From: Pseudomonadota bacterium
GTDB lineage: Bacteria; Pseudomonadota; Gammaproteobacteria; JAKAQQ01
Length of the DNA: 64,000 nucleotides
Reading direction: 5' to 3'
Assembly (NCBI GenBank): GCA_021798115.1
Contig: JAJZYM010000001.1
Span: 108,421-172,420 of the forward strand
Both the position numbers and the translations under genes were made by a program. Positions 20,002 through 29,245 of this stretch are shown piece after piece. How positions within the stretch are numbered: position 1 is the first letter of the stretch; each line of letters begins with the position of its first letter. Under the pieces are notes generated by a model. It was not told the origin of the DNA and made no database searches. It was given only the letters and a program-made list of their open reading frames with translations.

Positions 20002-20041
20002 TCCCTGCACTCGCCCGTTGCCAGGAAGCCACCCGCGTAGT

Positions 20042-20803
20042 CTACGCCAGCCCTCCCTCGTTCGGTGACCGAAGCGAAGGAGAGGCCCCCCCGTGCCCGG
20101 CCGAGGAAGCGGTCGGGAGAAGACGTGTCCGTGCGCGCATGAGATGAGCGGCACTGGTGTAGAGGGGCCTCTTGACGAGCACGTAAAGAGCCCGCGCACG
20201 CTCCGCGTCGCACCACCGCCCGCGGAGCCAGAGATGGGTGATCCCACAGGCCACTCTGTCGGCGCGAACATAGAGCTCAAGGAGACGAGCGGCTTGTGGC
20301 GAGCGGGCCGTCAGTCGGTAACGCTGCGTCTCCCGATGAACCGGTGACTCTTCACCGTCCAAGGCGAGAAGGGGTTCCAGACGTTCCAGGCACCGCCCGT
20401 AATGCTCCTCCAGACGGTCGAGTTGTTGCCGAACCAGCCGGTGACCACGTCGGCCCGCCTCCTCACCGGCACGCACGGCGGGATAGGTCACAAGGGCATA
20501 GAGTGTCGCGTCGAGCCTCGGATAAAGACGTTCCAGAGTCCGCTGAACCACGCGGTCGGCCAGATCCACCGCGACCTCGAGCCGAACCCCTGGTCCGTGC
20601 GCTCGTTGGAAGAGCTGCGTCTCACGGGAGACGACCGATCTGACGCCGTGTTCCTCCGCTGTTCGCGGCGGAGGGTCAGGGACAAAGGAACGGTCGAAAC
20701 TCACGCGGGTCACGGAAAGACATCCGAAGGGAGCACACCTCCCAGTCTTCCGATTCGTGAGCCGCCGCGCACCCACCAACCACGTCCGTTGCGGTCCCGT
20801 CAT
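20042..20803 (-). CDS. DUF1845/AcaB-like (integrating conjugative element type) protein
   Basis: ETQRYRLTARSPQAARLLELYVRADRVACGITHLWLRGRWCDAERARALYVLVKRPLYTSAAHL resembles the DUF1845 family; start inferred. Confidence 0.45.
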   Translation of the reverse strand: MTGPQRTWLVGARRLTNRKTGRCAPFGCLSVTRVSFDRSFVPDPPPRTAEEHGVRSVVSRETQLFQRAHGPGVRLEVAVDLADRVVQRTLERLYPRLDATLYALVTYPAVRAGEEAGRRGHRLVRQQLDRLEEHYGRCLERLEPLLALDGEESPVHRETQRYRLTARSPQAARLLELYVRADRVACGITHLWLRGRWCDAERARALYVLVKRPLYTSAAHLMRARTRLLPTASSAGHGGASPSLRSPNEGGLA

Positions 20804-20859
20804 GAAGGAGACAGCCCGCCACCGGGGAGCGATGATGAAGCGCTCACCGTTCGTAGCCG

Positions 20860-22395
20860 TTGTCATTGCCGTCCGGTCCGCGATTTTTACTGCCGTCTCT
20901 TCTCGCGGTTCTCTTGTCTGTGCTCGTTTGGTCACAGACGTCCGTGTCGTTGGCTTGGTTGCTCTTGCTCGCTCCGCTACTCGGTCGTGCAGAGCCGGGA
21001 TGGGAACGTGTGCTCGTCGCCCTCGGTTATTCGTTGGGCTGTCTCACGGCCCTGCTCGCCCCTCTGGCCACAGTGCTTCGGCACGAGGTGCTGACCGTGG
21101 CCGCCGCGACCCTGATCTGGACCCTCCTGACATCCGTCCCCTGGTTTCTTGCTCGCGGGCGGAACGCGGCCCTGCACTTCGTCGGGAGCCTCTGCGCCCT
21201 CGCTCTCACGGCCCTTCCACCCCTCGGTGCGGTCGATCCTTTGACACCTGCGGTCGGAGCCACCGACTGGGCGGAGGGACTGGGAGCCTGGGGACTCGCC
21301 GCCTACGCCAGCCTTTTCTCCCTGCTGATCGTCCTGACGGCCCGCCCCCGCTCTCGCCCGTTGTGGCTCTGTGCCGCAAGCCTTGTCCTTCTTCTCCTTC
21401 TGGGCGCCACCCCTCACGCGTCCCTGCCCACCCCCCGCGCCGTCGGACTGAGCGGGCATTGGGGCACCGAACCCCGGAGCCTCACTGCCCAAAAGCGCCG
21501 TATCGATCTCCTGAGTCATCTGCTCGAGCGAACGCGCCGCGCTCACCCCAAAGCACGTCTCTACGTGCTCCCGGAGTTCTTCTTGGGACGTTTCGACCGG
21601 GGGGTCGCACGTTGGCTGAAGCCTCTGGCGCGCAACCTCGCTCGCCATCACAGCGAAGCCATCGCCGGAGCGGCCGTGGGCCTGCGCGACTCTTCGGGGG
21701 GAACCCGCTGGACGGACGGCGCGGTGGCGTTCGGTGAGAGTCGTGCTCTCATCGTCACCCGCCAGCCCGCCCCACTGGCCGAGTGGCGACCCGGACAGCC
21801 AGGATCTTTCCCGACCTACTGGTGGCCGTGGAGCCACCCGCCCGCCGGAACCCACTTCGGGGGCTTTGTGGAGTCGCACAAGCACGGCAAACCGCGGCGC
21901 ATCGCGGTGGCCGTCTGCTACGCCGGGACGCTTGCCTGGACATGGCTGTGGAGTATGCGCCACGGCACGCCGATCCTCGTCGCGGCTCCCGAAAGTTTTC
22001 TCTGGACCCGGGCGCGCGGCCCCCGACGTCTCGAGACCCGGCTCGTGGACGCCTGGGGCCGACTTTACGCGATCCCGGTGGTGTTCGCGCGCGCGCTCCC
22101 GAGGTCAGCCCCCGGCGGTCGAACCCGTGTTTCGTCGACGAGGACGCGGAGACAAGAGCCGGTGCCAGCTCCACGCCCGACAGTATGGGCAGGACATCCG
22201 CCGATCGGTCTCCACGGGGATGTCGACCAGGTAGCTCGCGCCGCAATCGTCACAGGTGACCACGCAGGCCAAGCCCTCATCCACGTAGCGGAGAAGCTGC
22301 CAGACGCACTCGATCGGAGAAGGCCGGATGCCCAAACAACGGCAGCGGCGCTGATGCAGCCGGTAGGCGCTGAGAAACGTCTCGAGATGGGATAG
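20860..22395 (+). CDS. TraB/Lnt-like conjugal transfer protein (TM region plus nitrilase-like domain)
   Basis: Multiple TM segments then nitrilase-like YVLPEFFLGRF...VAVCYAGTLAWTWLWSMRHGTPILVAAPES; TTG start; C-terminal ~97 codons overlap the antisense flhC-like gene. Confidence 0.6.
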   Translation: MSLPSGPRFLLPSLLAVLLSVLVWSQTSVSLAWLLLLAPLLGRAEPGWERVLVALGYSLGCLTALLAPLATVLRHEVLTVAAATLIWTLLTSVPWFLARGRNAALHFVGSLCALALTALPPLGAVDPLTPAVGATDWAEGLGAWGLAAYASLFSLLIVLTARPRSRPLWLCAASLVLLLLLGATPHASLPTPRAVGLSGHWGTEPRSLTAQKRRIDLLSHLLERTRRAHPKARLYVLPEFFLGRFDRGVARWLKPLARNLARHHSEAIAGAAVGLRDSSGGTRWTDGAVAFGESRALIVTRQPAPLAEWRPGQPGSFPTYWWPWSHPPAGTHFGGFVESHKHGKPRRIAVAVCYAGTLAWTWLWSMRHGTPILVAAPESFLWTRARGPRRLETRLVDAWGRLYAIPVVFARALPRSAPGGRTRVSSTRTRRQEPVPAPRPTVWAGHPPIGLHGDVDQVARAAIVTGDHAGQALIHVAEKLPDALDRRRPDAQTTAAALMQPVGAEKRLEMG

Positions 22396-22686
22396 GTCCC
22401 ACACCCACGCAAGAGGCAACCAGGCAGTCCGATAGAAGAGACCGCCCTCGATCCGCCGCCAGCGTGTGGCCTGCCACCAAGCCGCCGATTCAGCACCCCA
22501 TTTCCCCGGGCGTGGTGGACGCCCGACGATGTCACGGTAAATACGGCGTATGGTGCGTGCACCAAGAGAGGGCAAAAGGCGCTTGATGAACGGCGGACGA
22601 GCCCCGAGGGCACTCAGGCGCTCGGCTTTGCGCAGAGCGGCCAGGCGGAGGCCGGTCTTGGTTTTCTTAAAGATTTTTGATGTCAT
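22105..22686 (-). CDS. FlhC/AcaC-like transcriptional regulator
   Basis: RIYRDIVGRPPRPGKWGAESAAWW...AYRLHQRRC...IECVWQLLRYVDEGLACVVTCDDCGASYLVDI...SCPYC with two CxxC zinc motifs; AAGGAG RBS upstream of ATG. Confidence 0.65.
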   Translation of the reverse strand: MTSKIFKKTKTGLRLAALRKAERLSALGARPPFIKRLLPSLGARTIRRIYRDIVGRPPRPGKWGAESAAWWQATRWRRIEGGLFYRTAWLPLAWVWDLSHLETFLSAYRLHQRRCRCLGIRPSPIECVWQLLRYVDEGLACVVTCDDCGASYLVDIPVETDRRMSCPYCRAWSWHRLLSPRPRRRNTGSTAGG

Positions 22687-23064
22687 GGATAAGAACTCCT
22701 TGCAGTGGTGGACTGAGGATGTACGTTGCTGGAAACGTCTCGGACAAAGACCGCACCCCACGCACCACAAGGTCATGACCTCGGCAGTGCCTCGCCGGTA
22801 ATCGTCTTGGCGAGCGGCGAACTGTTCTCCTCCCCCCAAGCAAGACCGTGCCCCCGGACCGGTCCGGAAGCGAGCACAAGCTTTTCCAAAGACTTTGCCG
22901 AGCTCGCCCTCCGGGTCTCCCGGAAGGCCGGGGGCCGTCCCCCCACTCGGCGCGGGAATTATACCGAAAAGTGTCCGGCCCCTTGCCGCCCAGGATGTTG
23001 TCCATGACCCACAAGCGTGGTATAACCATAGGGCTGTCCTTGATCGTCAAGTGGAGCCTGTGTC

Positions 23065-23631
23065 ATGCGCCGTTCACGTTTGCTGGTTGCCCTCGCCGCA
23101 CTCACACTCGGACTGGCCGCCTGTGCGGTGCCTGTCCGCACGGAGTATGTGCACCGTCTTGACTATCAACGTCTCAACACGTTCGCCTGGCTCCCGCTGC
23201 CCCCAACAGCCGTACGCAACCCACTCCTGCAAAGCGGCATCATCGAGGAACGGATCAAGAGCGACATCGTTTCGATCCTTCGCGCCAAGGGGTATCACGA
23301 GAGTCGGCGTCGGGCACACGCCAGCTTCCTTGTCACACTTCACCTCGTGCCCTATCGGAAAATCGTCTCGCGCCCGAACTTTGGCTACGGATACTTTTTT
23401 GGTTATGACGATTTCTTCGGCCCCGGCAACCTCGTCTTCATGAACAACAATAATGTTTCGGCCCACCGCCGGGGCTACATCGTCGTCGACATCATTGATG
23501 GTCGGACACACAAGCTGGTCTGGCGTGGTTGGATCAGCCGCGGACTTCATCGTTGGAACTTCACTCGCCGTGCCCTCCATCACAGCCTCGTGCGGATCCT
23601 CAAGCGGTTCCCGCCCACGACAGCGGGGTGA
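23065..23631 (+). CDS. DUF4136-like lipoprotein
   Basis: Lipobox LGLAAC; RLNTFAWLP...IKSDIVSILRAKGY...YIVVDIIDGRTHKLVWRGW. Confidence 0.75.
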   Translation: MRRSRLLVALAALTLGLAACAVPVRTEYVHRLDYQRLNTFAWLPLPPTAVRNPLLQSGIIEERIKSDIVSILRAKGYHESRRRAHASFLVTLHLVPYRKIVSRPNFGYGYFFGYDDFFGPGNLVFMNNNNVSAHRRGYIVVDIIDGRTHKLVWRGWISRGLHRWNFTRRALHHSLVRILKRFPPTTAG

Positions 23632-24512
23632 ACGCCGACGAGAAGGACGTCACGGCGGCCGGAGTGCCCGCGGAATCTGATGAGCGCGATCTCATGCATC
23701 ACGGCGAGGAAGCGGTCCGTCTCCTCGCCGTTGAGGGATCGCGCCTCTACACAACCGTCTGGAGACGTCTTGCGGCACGCTTGGGTTGGATCGTCACAAT
23801 CGTCGAGCCGGAGGCCGTTTTTTCCGGCCCTCCCTCTTCGATTTCCCGCCCGCACGATCTCGTCCTTCTTTCGATGTCGGCGGCCGATCCCGCGACACCG
23901 GATCTGATCCGCCGCCTGCGGACGGTTCCCGATTATCGGGCAACGCCCTTGATCCTCGCCACCACGGCCGGCGAAACCCCAACGCTCTCCCGCCTTTTGG
24001 CCTCCGGTCTTGATGCCGTCGTCGAAAGGGCCGATCTTGCACAAGTCGAGCGCGCCCTCTGTTTCTTCCAAACCATCCTGGGCCCCGTTCCGCGGGTCGC
24101 CTGCATTGAAGATAGCCGTGTCGCCGGCCACCGCATCCTGAGCGTGCTGGCGGGGCGGCACCGCCTCCACGTCGAGCACCACACCGATCCGGCAGACGCC
24201 TTGAGCATTCACCGTCGCGAACCCTACGACATCGTGCTTCTCGACTGGACTTTCCCGGGGCCACTTCAGGGGCCGGCGATTACCGAAGCGCTTGCCGAAG
24301 AGGGGGAGCCTGTGATTCTCGTGCTCTCGGATGCCGAGGATCTCCATCACCTCCCACCGCAGACCGCGATGTGGATCGACGCCGTCCTACCCAAGAAGGG
24401 AATCGACGCGCAGCTGCCCTGGGCGCTCACCGCCCGCTTGCGCGAGCTTTACCTCCGCCGGCTTCTGCGCGCCCGGGCGAGCGGCTCGTTCGTCGCCCCC
24501 CCACCGCCCTGA
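23628..24512 (+). CDS. Tandem receiver (response regulator-like) protein without output domain
   Basis: C-terminal receiver VACIEDSRVAG...YDIVLLDWTFPG; N-terminal receiver-like half with LVLLSMSAAD in place of the Asp motif. Confidence 0.6.
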   Translation: MNADEKDVTAAGVPAESDERDLMHHGEEAVRLLAVEGSRLYTTVWRRLAARLGWIVTIVEPEAVFSGPPSSISRPHDLVLLSMSAADPATPDLIRRLRTVPDYRATPLILATTAGETPTLSRLLASGLDAVVERADLAQVERALCFFQTILGPVPRVACIEDSRVAGHRILSVLAGRHRLHVEHHTDPADALSIHRREPYDIVLLDWTFPGPLQGPAITEALAEEGEPVILVLSDAEDLHHLPPQTAMWIDAVLPKKGIDAQLPWALTARLRELYLRRLLRARASGSFVAPPPP

Positions 24513-24531
24513 GGTGCCAAACGGGGCATGC

Positions 24532-25284
24532 TCAGGAGGGCGAACGGGGCGGTCGAGCCCAGCGACGGCTGAAAAGAATCCCCAACTCGTAGAGAAGGTA
24601 CATCGGCGTACCGAGGAGAATCATCGAGAGGGCGTCGGGAGGCGCCACGAAGGCGGCGATCACGAAACAGATGAGAAACGCATAGCGCCGGTGACGGCGA
24701 AGCGCCTCGTGCTGCACGAGACCAAGGGCCACAAGAAGAGCCAACACGACCGGTGTCTCGAACACAAGACCGAACGCCAGCATGAGATGGAGCGTGAACG
24801 TGAGGTAGCTTCCGATGTCGGTCATCACCCGCACGCCCGCGGGAGCAACCCGATCGAAGAAATGGAAGGCGAGGGGGAGAATGGCGAAATAGCAGAACGC
24901 TGTACCGGCGTAGAAGAGCGACACGGCCGCCGCAAGGAAAGCTCGGATGTGGCGGCGTTCGTGCCGGTAGAGCCCCGGTGCGACGAACGCCCAGAGCTGA
25001 TAGAGGGTGAAGGGGGCCGTGACGAAGAGGGCGATGAGAAACGCCACCTTGAGCGGAACGATGAAGGGGGCGGTCACACGGGTCGCGATGAGCCCTCCGC
25101 CTCGGGGCAACGCCGCCGTCATGGGTGCCGCGAGGGCGACGAAGAGCCGATTTGCGAACGGCAGAAGTGCGACGAAGACGGCAAAAATCGCCAGCGCGGC
25201 GTAAAGAAGTCGTCGCCGCAACTCGACGAGGTGCCTGACGACCTCTTGAAGACGCGCGCCGCCTTCGCCCCCGAGGAGGCTCAC
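24532..25284 (-). CDS. tatC: Twin-arginine translocase subunit TatC
   Basis: HLVELRRRLLYAAL...APFTLYQLWAFVAPGLYRHERR; six TM segments. Confidence 0.95.
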   Translation of the reverse strand: MSLLGGEGGARLQEVVRHLVELRRRLLYAALAIFAVFVALLPFANRLFVALAAPMTAALPRGGGLIATRVTAPFIVPLKVAFLIALFVTAPFTLYQLWAFVAPGLYRHERRHIRAFLAAAVSLFYAGTAFCYFAILPLAFHFFDRVAPAGVRVMTDIGSYLTFTLHLMLAFGLVFETPVVLALLVALGLVQHEALRRHRRYAFLICFVIAAFVAPPDALSMILLGTPMYLLYELGILFSRRWARPPRSPS

Positions 25285-25517
25285 CGCGGATCTCCCTGCC
25301 CTCCGGTGCCGGTATTCTGTTCGTCCCCGGCGACCTTCTCGAGCGCACCGAGCCCGACTTCACGGTCGAGATCGGCCCGCACGTTTGACCACAGTCTCCG
25401 CATCCGCCCCACCCACAGACCCACCCGCCGTGCCAGCGAAGGGATCTCGTCCGGCCCAAGGACGAGAAGGGCCAGAAACAGGAGAATCAGGATCTCGCTG
25501 TCGCCGAGATCAAACAC
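25281..25517 (-). CDS. tatB: Twin-arginine translocase subunit TatB
   Basis: MFDLGDSEILILLFLALLVLGPDEIPSLAR. Confidence 0.88.
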   Translation of the reverse strand: MFDLGDSEILILLFLALLVLGPDEIPSLARRVGLWVGRMRRLWSNVRADLDREVGLGALEKVAGDEQNTGTGGQGDPR

Positions 25518-25596
25518 GAGCGCTCTCCTCAGCCGCTACGGAAGACGGACTGTGTAAGGAAGCAACGATGGGCTCGCGCGGGACCCCGGCCGACGT

Positions 25597-25827
25597 TCAG
25601 GGGGCGCGGGGAGGAGGAGACGACGAGCCGGCTTCCGCCGTCTCGTTCTTTCGCTCCTCGGGTTTGCGTTCTTCGTCCTTGTGCTCGCCTTGCAGGCCTT
25701 CACGGAAACTTCGAACCGCCGCCGCCAGATCGGATCCGACGTTCTTGAGTTTTCCGGTCCCAAAAATCATGGCGACGATGATCAGGAGGATGATGAGATG
25801 CCAGATGCTGAATCCATCGAGACCCAT
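25597..25827 (-). CDS. tatA: Twin-arginine translocase subunit TatA
   Basis: MGLDGFSIWHLIILLIIVAMIFGTGKLKNVGSDLAAAVRSFREGL. Confidence 0.92.
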   Translation of the reverse strand: MGLDGFSIWHLIILLIIVAMIFGTGKLKNVGSDLAAAVRSFREGLQGEHKDEERKPEERKNETAEAGSSSPPPRAP

Positions 25828-25879
25828 CGGACTCGCCTCCAGCCGCAACGCGGCACACGCACACTGAACTCTGTCTATT

Positions 25880-26341
25880 CTACTCCTGTGTGGTGGTGGC
25901 GGTCAGCCGGCAGACGAAAGGGACGGGCCCGTCGTGTTCCGCCGCAATCCGCATCGCCGCTCCAAAACGACCGCTGGCAACACGCCCGCTGTGGAGATGC
26001 TTGAGGCGCTCACACAACCTCTCAAAGAGCTCGCGGGCGCGGGCGGGGGGGGCTGCAGCGCCAAAATCGAGTCGTCCGCTCGCCGCCGCCTCGGCCGTGA
26101 GAACGAAGGCCGGAACGAGCAGGATCTCCGCCGCGCTCTCGGCACAAGCGCAGGCCAAGCGTCCGCTCCTGTCGGGGAAGACCCGAAGGGTCAGCAGGCG
26201 GCGCGCGCCCTCCCCCACGAGCGCATCTGTGTCCTCACGGACGAACCCCACCTGGACCAAAAGCCCCGGGCCGATGGCGCCGAGCGTTTCGCTCCCGCAG
26301 CGGACCGCGGCCGCGCGCACGCGCTCGACGAGAAAAATCAT
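25880..26341 (-). CDS. dtd: D-aminoacyl-tRNA deacylase
   Basis: MIFLVERVRAAAVR...IGPGLLVQVGF...LLTLRVFPD; size fits. Confidence 0.75.
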   Translation of the reverse strand: MIFLVERVRAAAVRCGSETLGAIGPGLLVQVGFVREDTDALVGEGARRLLTLRVFPDRSGRLACACAESAAEILLVPAFVLTAEAAASGRLDFGAAAPPARARELFERLCERLKHLHSGRVASGRFGAAMRIAAEHDGPVPFVCRLTATTTQE

Positions 26342-26566
26342 GAACCACCCTCCGCGGCCGCACATCACCTTTCTGGCCTTTCGAGGATAACATCCTCACC
26401 CGAAGCGCAATCCCAACGCTTTCGCGTTCCTCCGTCGCGCAGCAGCGTCGTCGCCGATCCCGCCCCGGCAGCGTGACGGGAGAGCCTCCGTCCGACCCCT
26501 GAGCCCCGCGAAGGCCGCCCGACCCTCTCGTACAATGGGCTTTTCCGAACCCTCGTCCGAGCTCCG

Positions 26567-27562
26567 ATGGCGACCCCGGATCACCCTTCGCCCTCGCGCG
26601 GTCGGCTCGTACTCGCTTTCGCCGTGGCCTACCTGATCTGGGGGACCACCTACGCTGCCATCCGGATCGGCGTCCTCGCCTGGCCACCTTTTCTCTTCGT
26701 CGGTCTGCGCTTCACCCTCGCGGGCGTCGTCCTTCTCGGTTTTGCCCGCTTGCGCGGCGAGAAGCTCCTCCTGCCGCGCGCCTCGTGGCCTCCGATCCTG
26801 ATCTTGGCCGTGCTCCTCATCGCCGTCTCGAACGGCCTGGCCTCGTGGAGTGAGGTCAGTGTCCCGTCGGACGAAACGGCGCTTCTCGGCGCGACGACCG
26901 CTCTGTGGATCACCGGTCTTGGGGCGCTCGGACCGCACGGAACCCGCCTCAAACGTCGAGGCATTGTGGCTCTGTTTCTGGGTCTCGTCGGCTCTGTCCT
27001 GTTGCTTGCACCACGGAACGGCTGGCACGCCGTGCCGCTCGCCGGTTACGTTGCGATCATGCTTTCGAATCTCGCCTGGGCGACGGGGGTCCTTTACGGG
27101 CGCCGCCCCCGGGCCGCCGCCCTTCCTCTTCTCACCGGGGCCGGCTGGCAGATGCTCACGGGAGGCGCTCTCCTCCTCGTGGCCGGATGGTCTCTCGGGG
27201 AAACCCAAACGTTTTCCTGGTCGCTTCCGGGATTTCTCACCATGCTCTATCTTGCGCTGGCGGCCTCCACCCTCACCTACACCGCCTATCTCTGGCTGGT
27301 TCCCCGGGTCAGCCCCCTCGCGCTCGGGAGCGTCAACTACATCAATCCCCTGGTCGCCGTGGTCTGCGGCTGGTGGCTTCTCGGCGAACGGCTCGATGGG
27401 CTTGAGATCGTGGGCGGGGCCGTCGTTCTTCTCTCCGTCGTGCTCGCCATCCCGAACCAACGAAAATCCCGGCCAGGACCGCAGCCCCCCACCCCCGGCC
27501 CCTCTCCCCTGACGGGGGAGGCCGTTCTTGGAACGTCCGTCCTGGGAGAGGGCGGGCCCTGA
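26567..27562 (+). CDS. EamA/DMT-family transporter
   Basis: Ten TM-like segments; IWGTTYAAIRIGVLAWPPFLFVGLRF; YINPLVAVVCGWWLLGERL. Confidence 0.88.
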   Translation: MATPDHPSPSRGRLVLAFAVAYLIWGTTYAAIRIGVLAWPPFLFVGLRFTLAGVVLLGFARLRGEKLLLPRASWPPILILAVLLIAVSNGLASWSEVSVPSDETALLGATTALWITGLGALGPHGTRLKRRGIVALFLGLVGSVLLLAPRNGWHAVPLAGYVAIMLSNLAWATGVLYGRRPRAAALPLLTGAGWQMLTGGALLLVAGWSLGETQTFSWSLPGFLTMLYLALAASTLTYTAYLWLVPRVSPLALGSVNYINPLVAVVCGWWLLGERLDGLEIVGGAVVLLSVVLAIPNQRKSRPGPQPPTPGPSPLTGEAVLGTSVLGEGGP

Positions 27563-27567
27563 GCGGC

Positions 27568-29178
27568 TCAATCCGTGTCGAAGCGATCAAGCCAGCTGCG
27601 TGGAGGCGGCGGCGGAGTCATCGGCTCCGGCATCCCTAGGGCCGGTGGCAGGATCTCATAGAGAGTCAAACCTCCCTGGGCCGGGATGGTCAACAGAGGG
27701 CGGAACCACGGGGATTGCGGCGCGGGGACAAGTTCAAGAGATGGGGGTGGGTGATTCGCCGCCGGGAGAAGGGCATCGGGAACGAGGAGATAAGTTCCGG
27801 CGGCAAAGCGTTTCTCGTGAAGATCCCGGTAGAGTGCGCGGGCCGAACGCACCCACGGGAAAGGCCCGCCCGTGACGGGCTCGAGCTCGTAGACCGTGGG
27901 CGGCTGCGGCCAGGTGTAGCTCACAAGAAGCCCCGGGTGGGCCTTGATCCAGGAACGAAGCCGCGGAAGACCGCGGAAGGTCTCGGGTGTCGGCACCACA
28001 AGCCACGGGCGAGTGAGTCCGCTCAAAACAAAGACGAAGACGAGAGCGATCAGGGTGAGGACCACCACCGAAAGTCCGCGGAAGACACGGTCCACGAATG
28101 TGGAAAGACGCCCCGGAAGCTCGCTCAGGGAAAGAAGAGCCAGGGCGGCCAGCGCCGGTGCTGCCGGGAGGAGGTATTTGCTCTGCTTGGAGACGGCAAG
28201 CGAAAAGAAGACGATCGTCCAAAGCGCCCAGACTCCAAGAATCCTCCACGCCGGCTCACGGCGGTGACGCCAGAGGAGAAAAAACGCCCAGGGGAGAAGG
28301 AGGGACCAGGGAGCAAAGTCGCCCCAGATCGTGTGCGCATAAAAGAAGACACCGTGGAAGTGGTCGATCCCCTGTGTGTAGCGGGTGAAATTCTGGTAAA
28401 CGAACGTCGCCCGATCGAACGCCCAGCCGATCTGCAGGCCGCAGGCCACCGCCCAGAGAGCGAGGGGTGTGAGCGCAAGAATCACCCCCCGAAAGGGGCG
28501 GAGGGGAGCGAGTTCGCTCCAAAGCGTCCGCCACCACGGCGGAGACCAGGGACGAAACGAGCCCATATCGCCGAGGAGATCGAGACCCATCGCCGGCAGC
28601 GTGATCGCGAGACCCACCGGCCCCTTGGCCAAGGTGGCCACTGCAGCCCCCGCCCACAGCTCCCAGGGGAACCCGCGCCCGGAACCTCGGCGCAGACGCA
28701 CATAGCCCGTGTAGGCGACGAGCACTCCGAGCGAGAGCCAGCTGTCGGTGTGCGCGAGAAAGAAATTGTAGAGAGCGATCGGAAGCGCCCCGAGAACCAC
28801 GGGGAAAAGGGTGATGAAGCGCTCTGGAAGAGCAAGGCTCCGGGTCAAACGTCGGGCGAAGAACAGCCAGAGAAAGTAGGCGGCCATGCCGGGAACGCGA
28901 ACCGCGGCCACCAACGGGAGGCCCGTTGCGCGTGCGAGGGCGGCCAGCCAGTAGTAGAGCGGCGGGTACTCGACGTAGGGAACCCCGTTGATCGTGGGGA
29001 CGAGAAAATTTCCGCGCGCGAACATCTCGCGCACGATCTCGGCAAAACGTGGCTCGGTCGCAGGAATCGGCCCGTAACCAAAGAGCCCGATCGCCCAGGC
29101 GAGCGCGAAGAGGACGAGCGCCGCGTCGACGACGCGGCGGAGACGACGGTCGGCTTCGGTGAGAGTCGCGTCGGACAC
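27568..29178 (-). CDS. ArnT/PMT-like family 39 glycosyltransferase
   Basis: GPIPATEPRFAEIVREMFARGNFLVPTINGVPYVEYPPLYYWLAAL; many TM segments. Confidence 0.85.
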   Translation of the reverse strand: MSDATLTEADRRLRRVVDAALVLFALAWAIGLFGYGPIPATEPRFAEIVREMFARGNFLVPTINGVPYVEYPPLYYWLAALARATGLPLVAAVRVPGMAAYFLWLFFARRLTRSLALPERFITLFPVVLGALPIALYNFFLAHTDSWLSLGVLVAYTGYVRLRRGSGRGFPWELWAGAAVATLAKGPVGLAITLPAMGLDLLGDMGSFRPWSPPWWRTLWSELAPLRPFRGVILALTPLALWAVACGLQIGWAFDRATFVYQNFTRYTQGIDHFHGVFFYAHTIWGDFAPWSLLLPWAFFLLWRHRREPAWRILGVWALWTIVFFSLAVSKQSKYLLPAAPALAALALLSLSELPGRLSTFVDRVFRGLSVVVLTLIALVFVFVLSGLTRPWLVVPTPETFRGLPRLRSWIKAHPGLLVSYTWPQPPTVYELEPVTGGPFPWVRSARALYRDLHEKRFAAGTYLLVPDALLPAANHPPPSLELVPAPQSPWFRPLLTIPAQGGLTLYEILPPALGMPEPMTPPPPPRSWLDRFDTD

Positions 29179-29245
29179 GGGTCAGGACGAAGAAAGCGGT
29201 CTTTCAGGATAACCGAGCCGCCTACCGTGGAGCTATGCTGCATCC

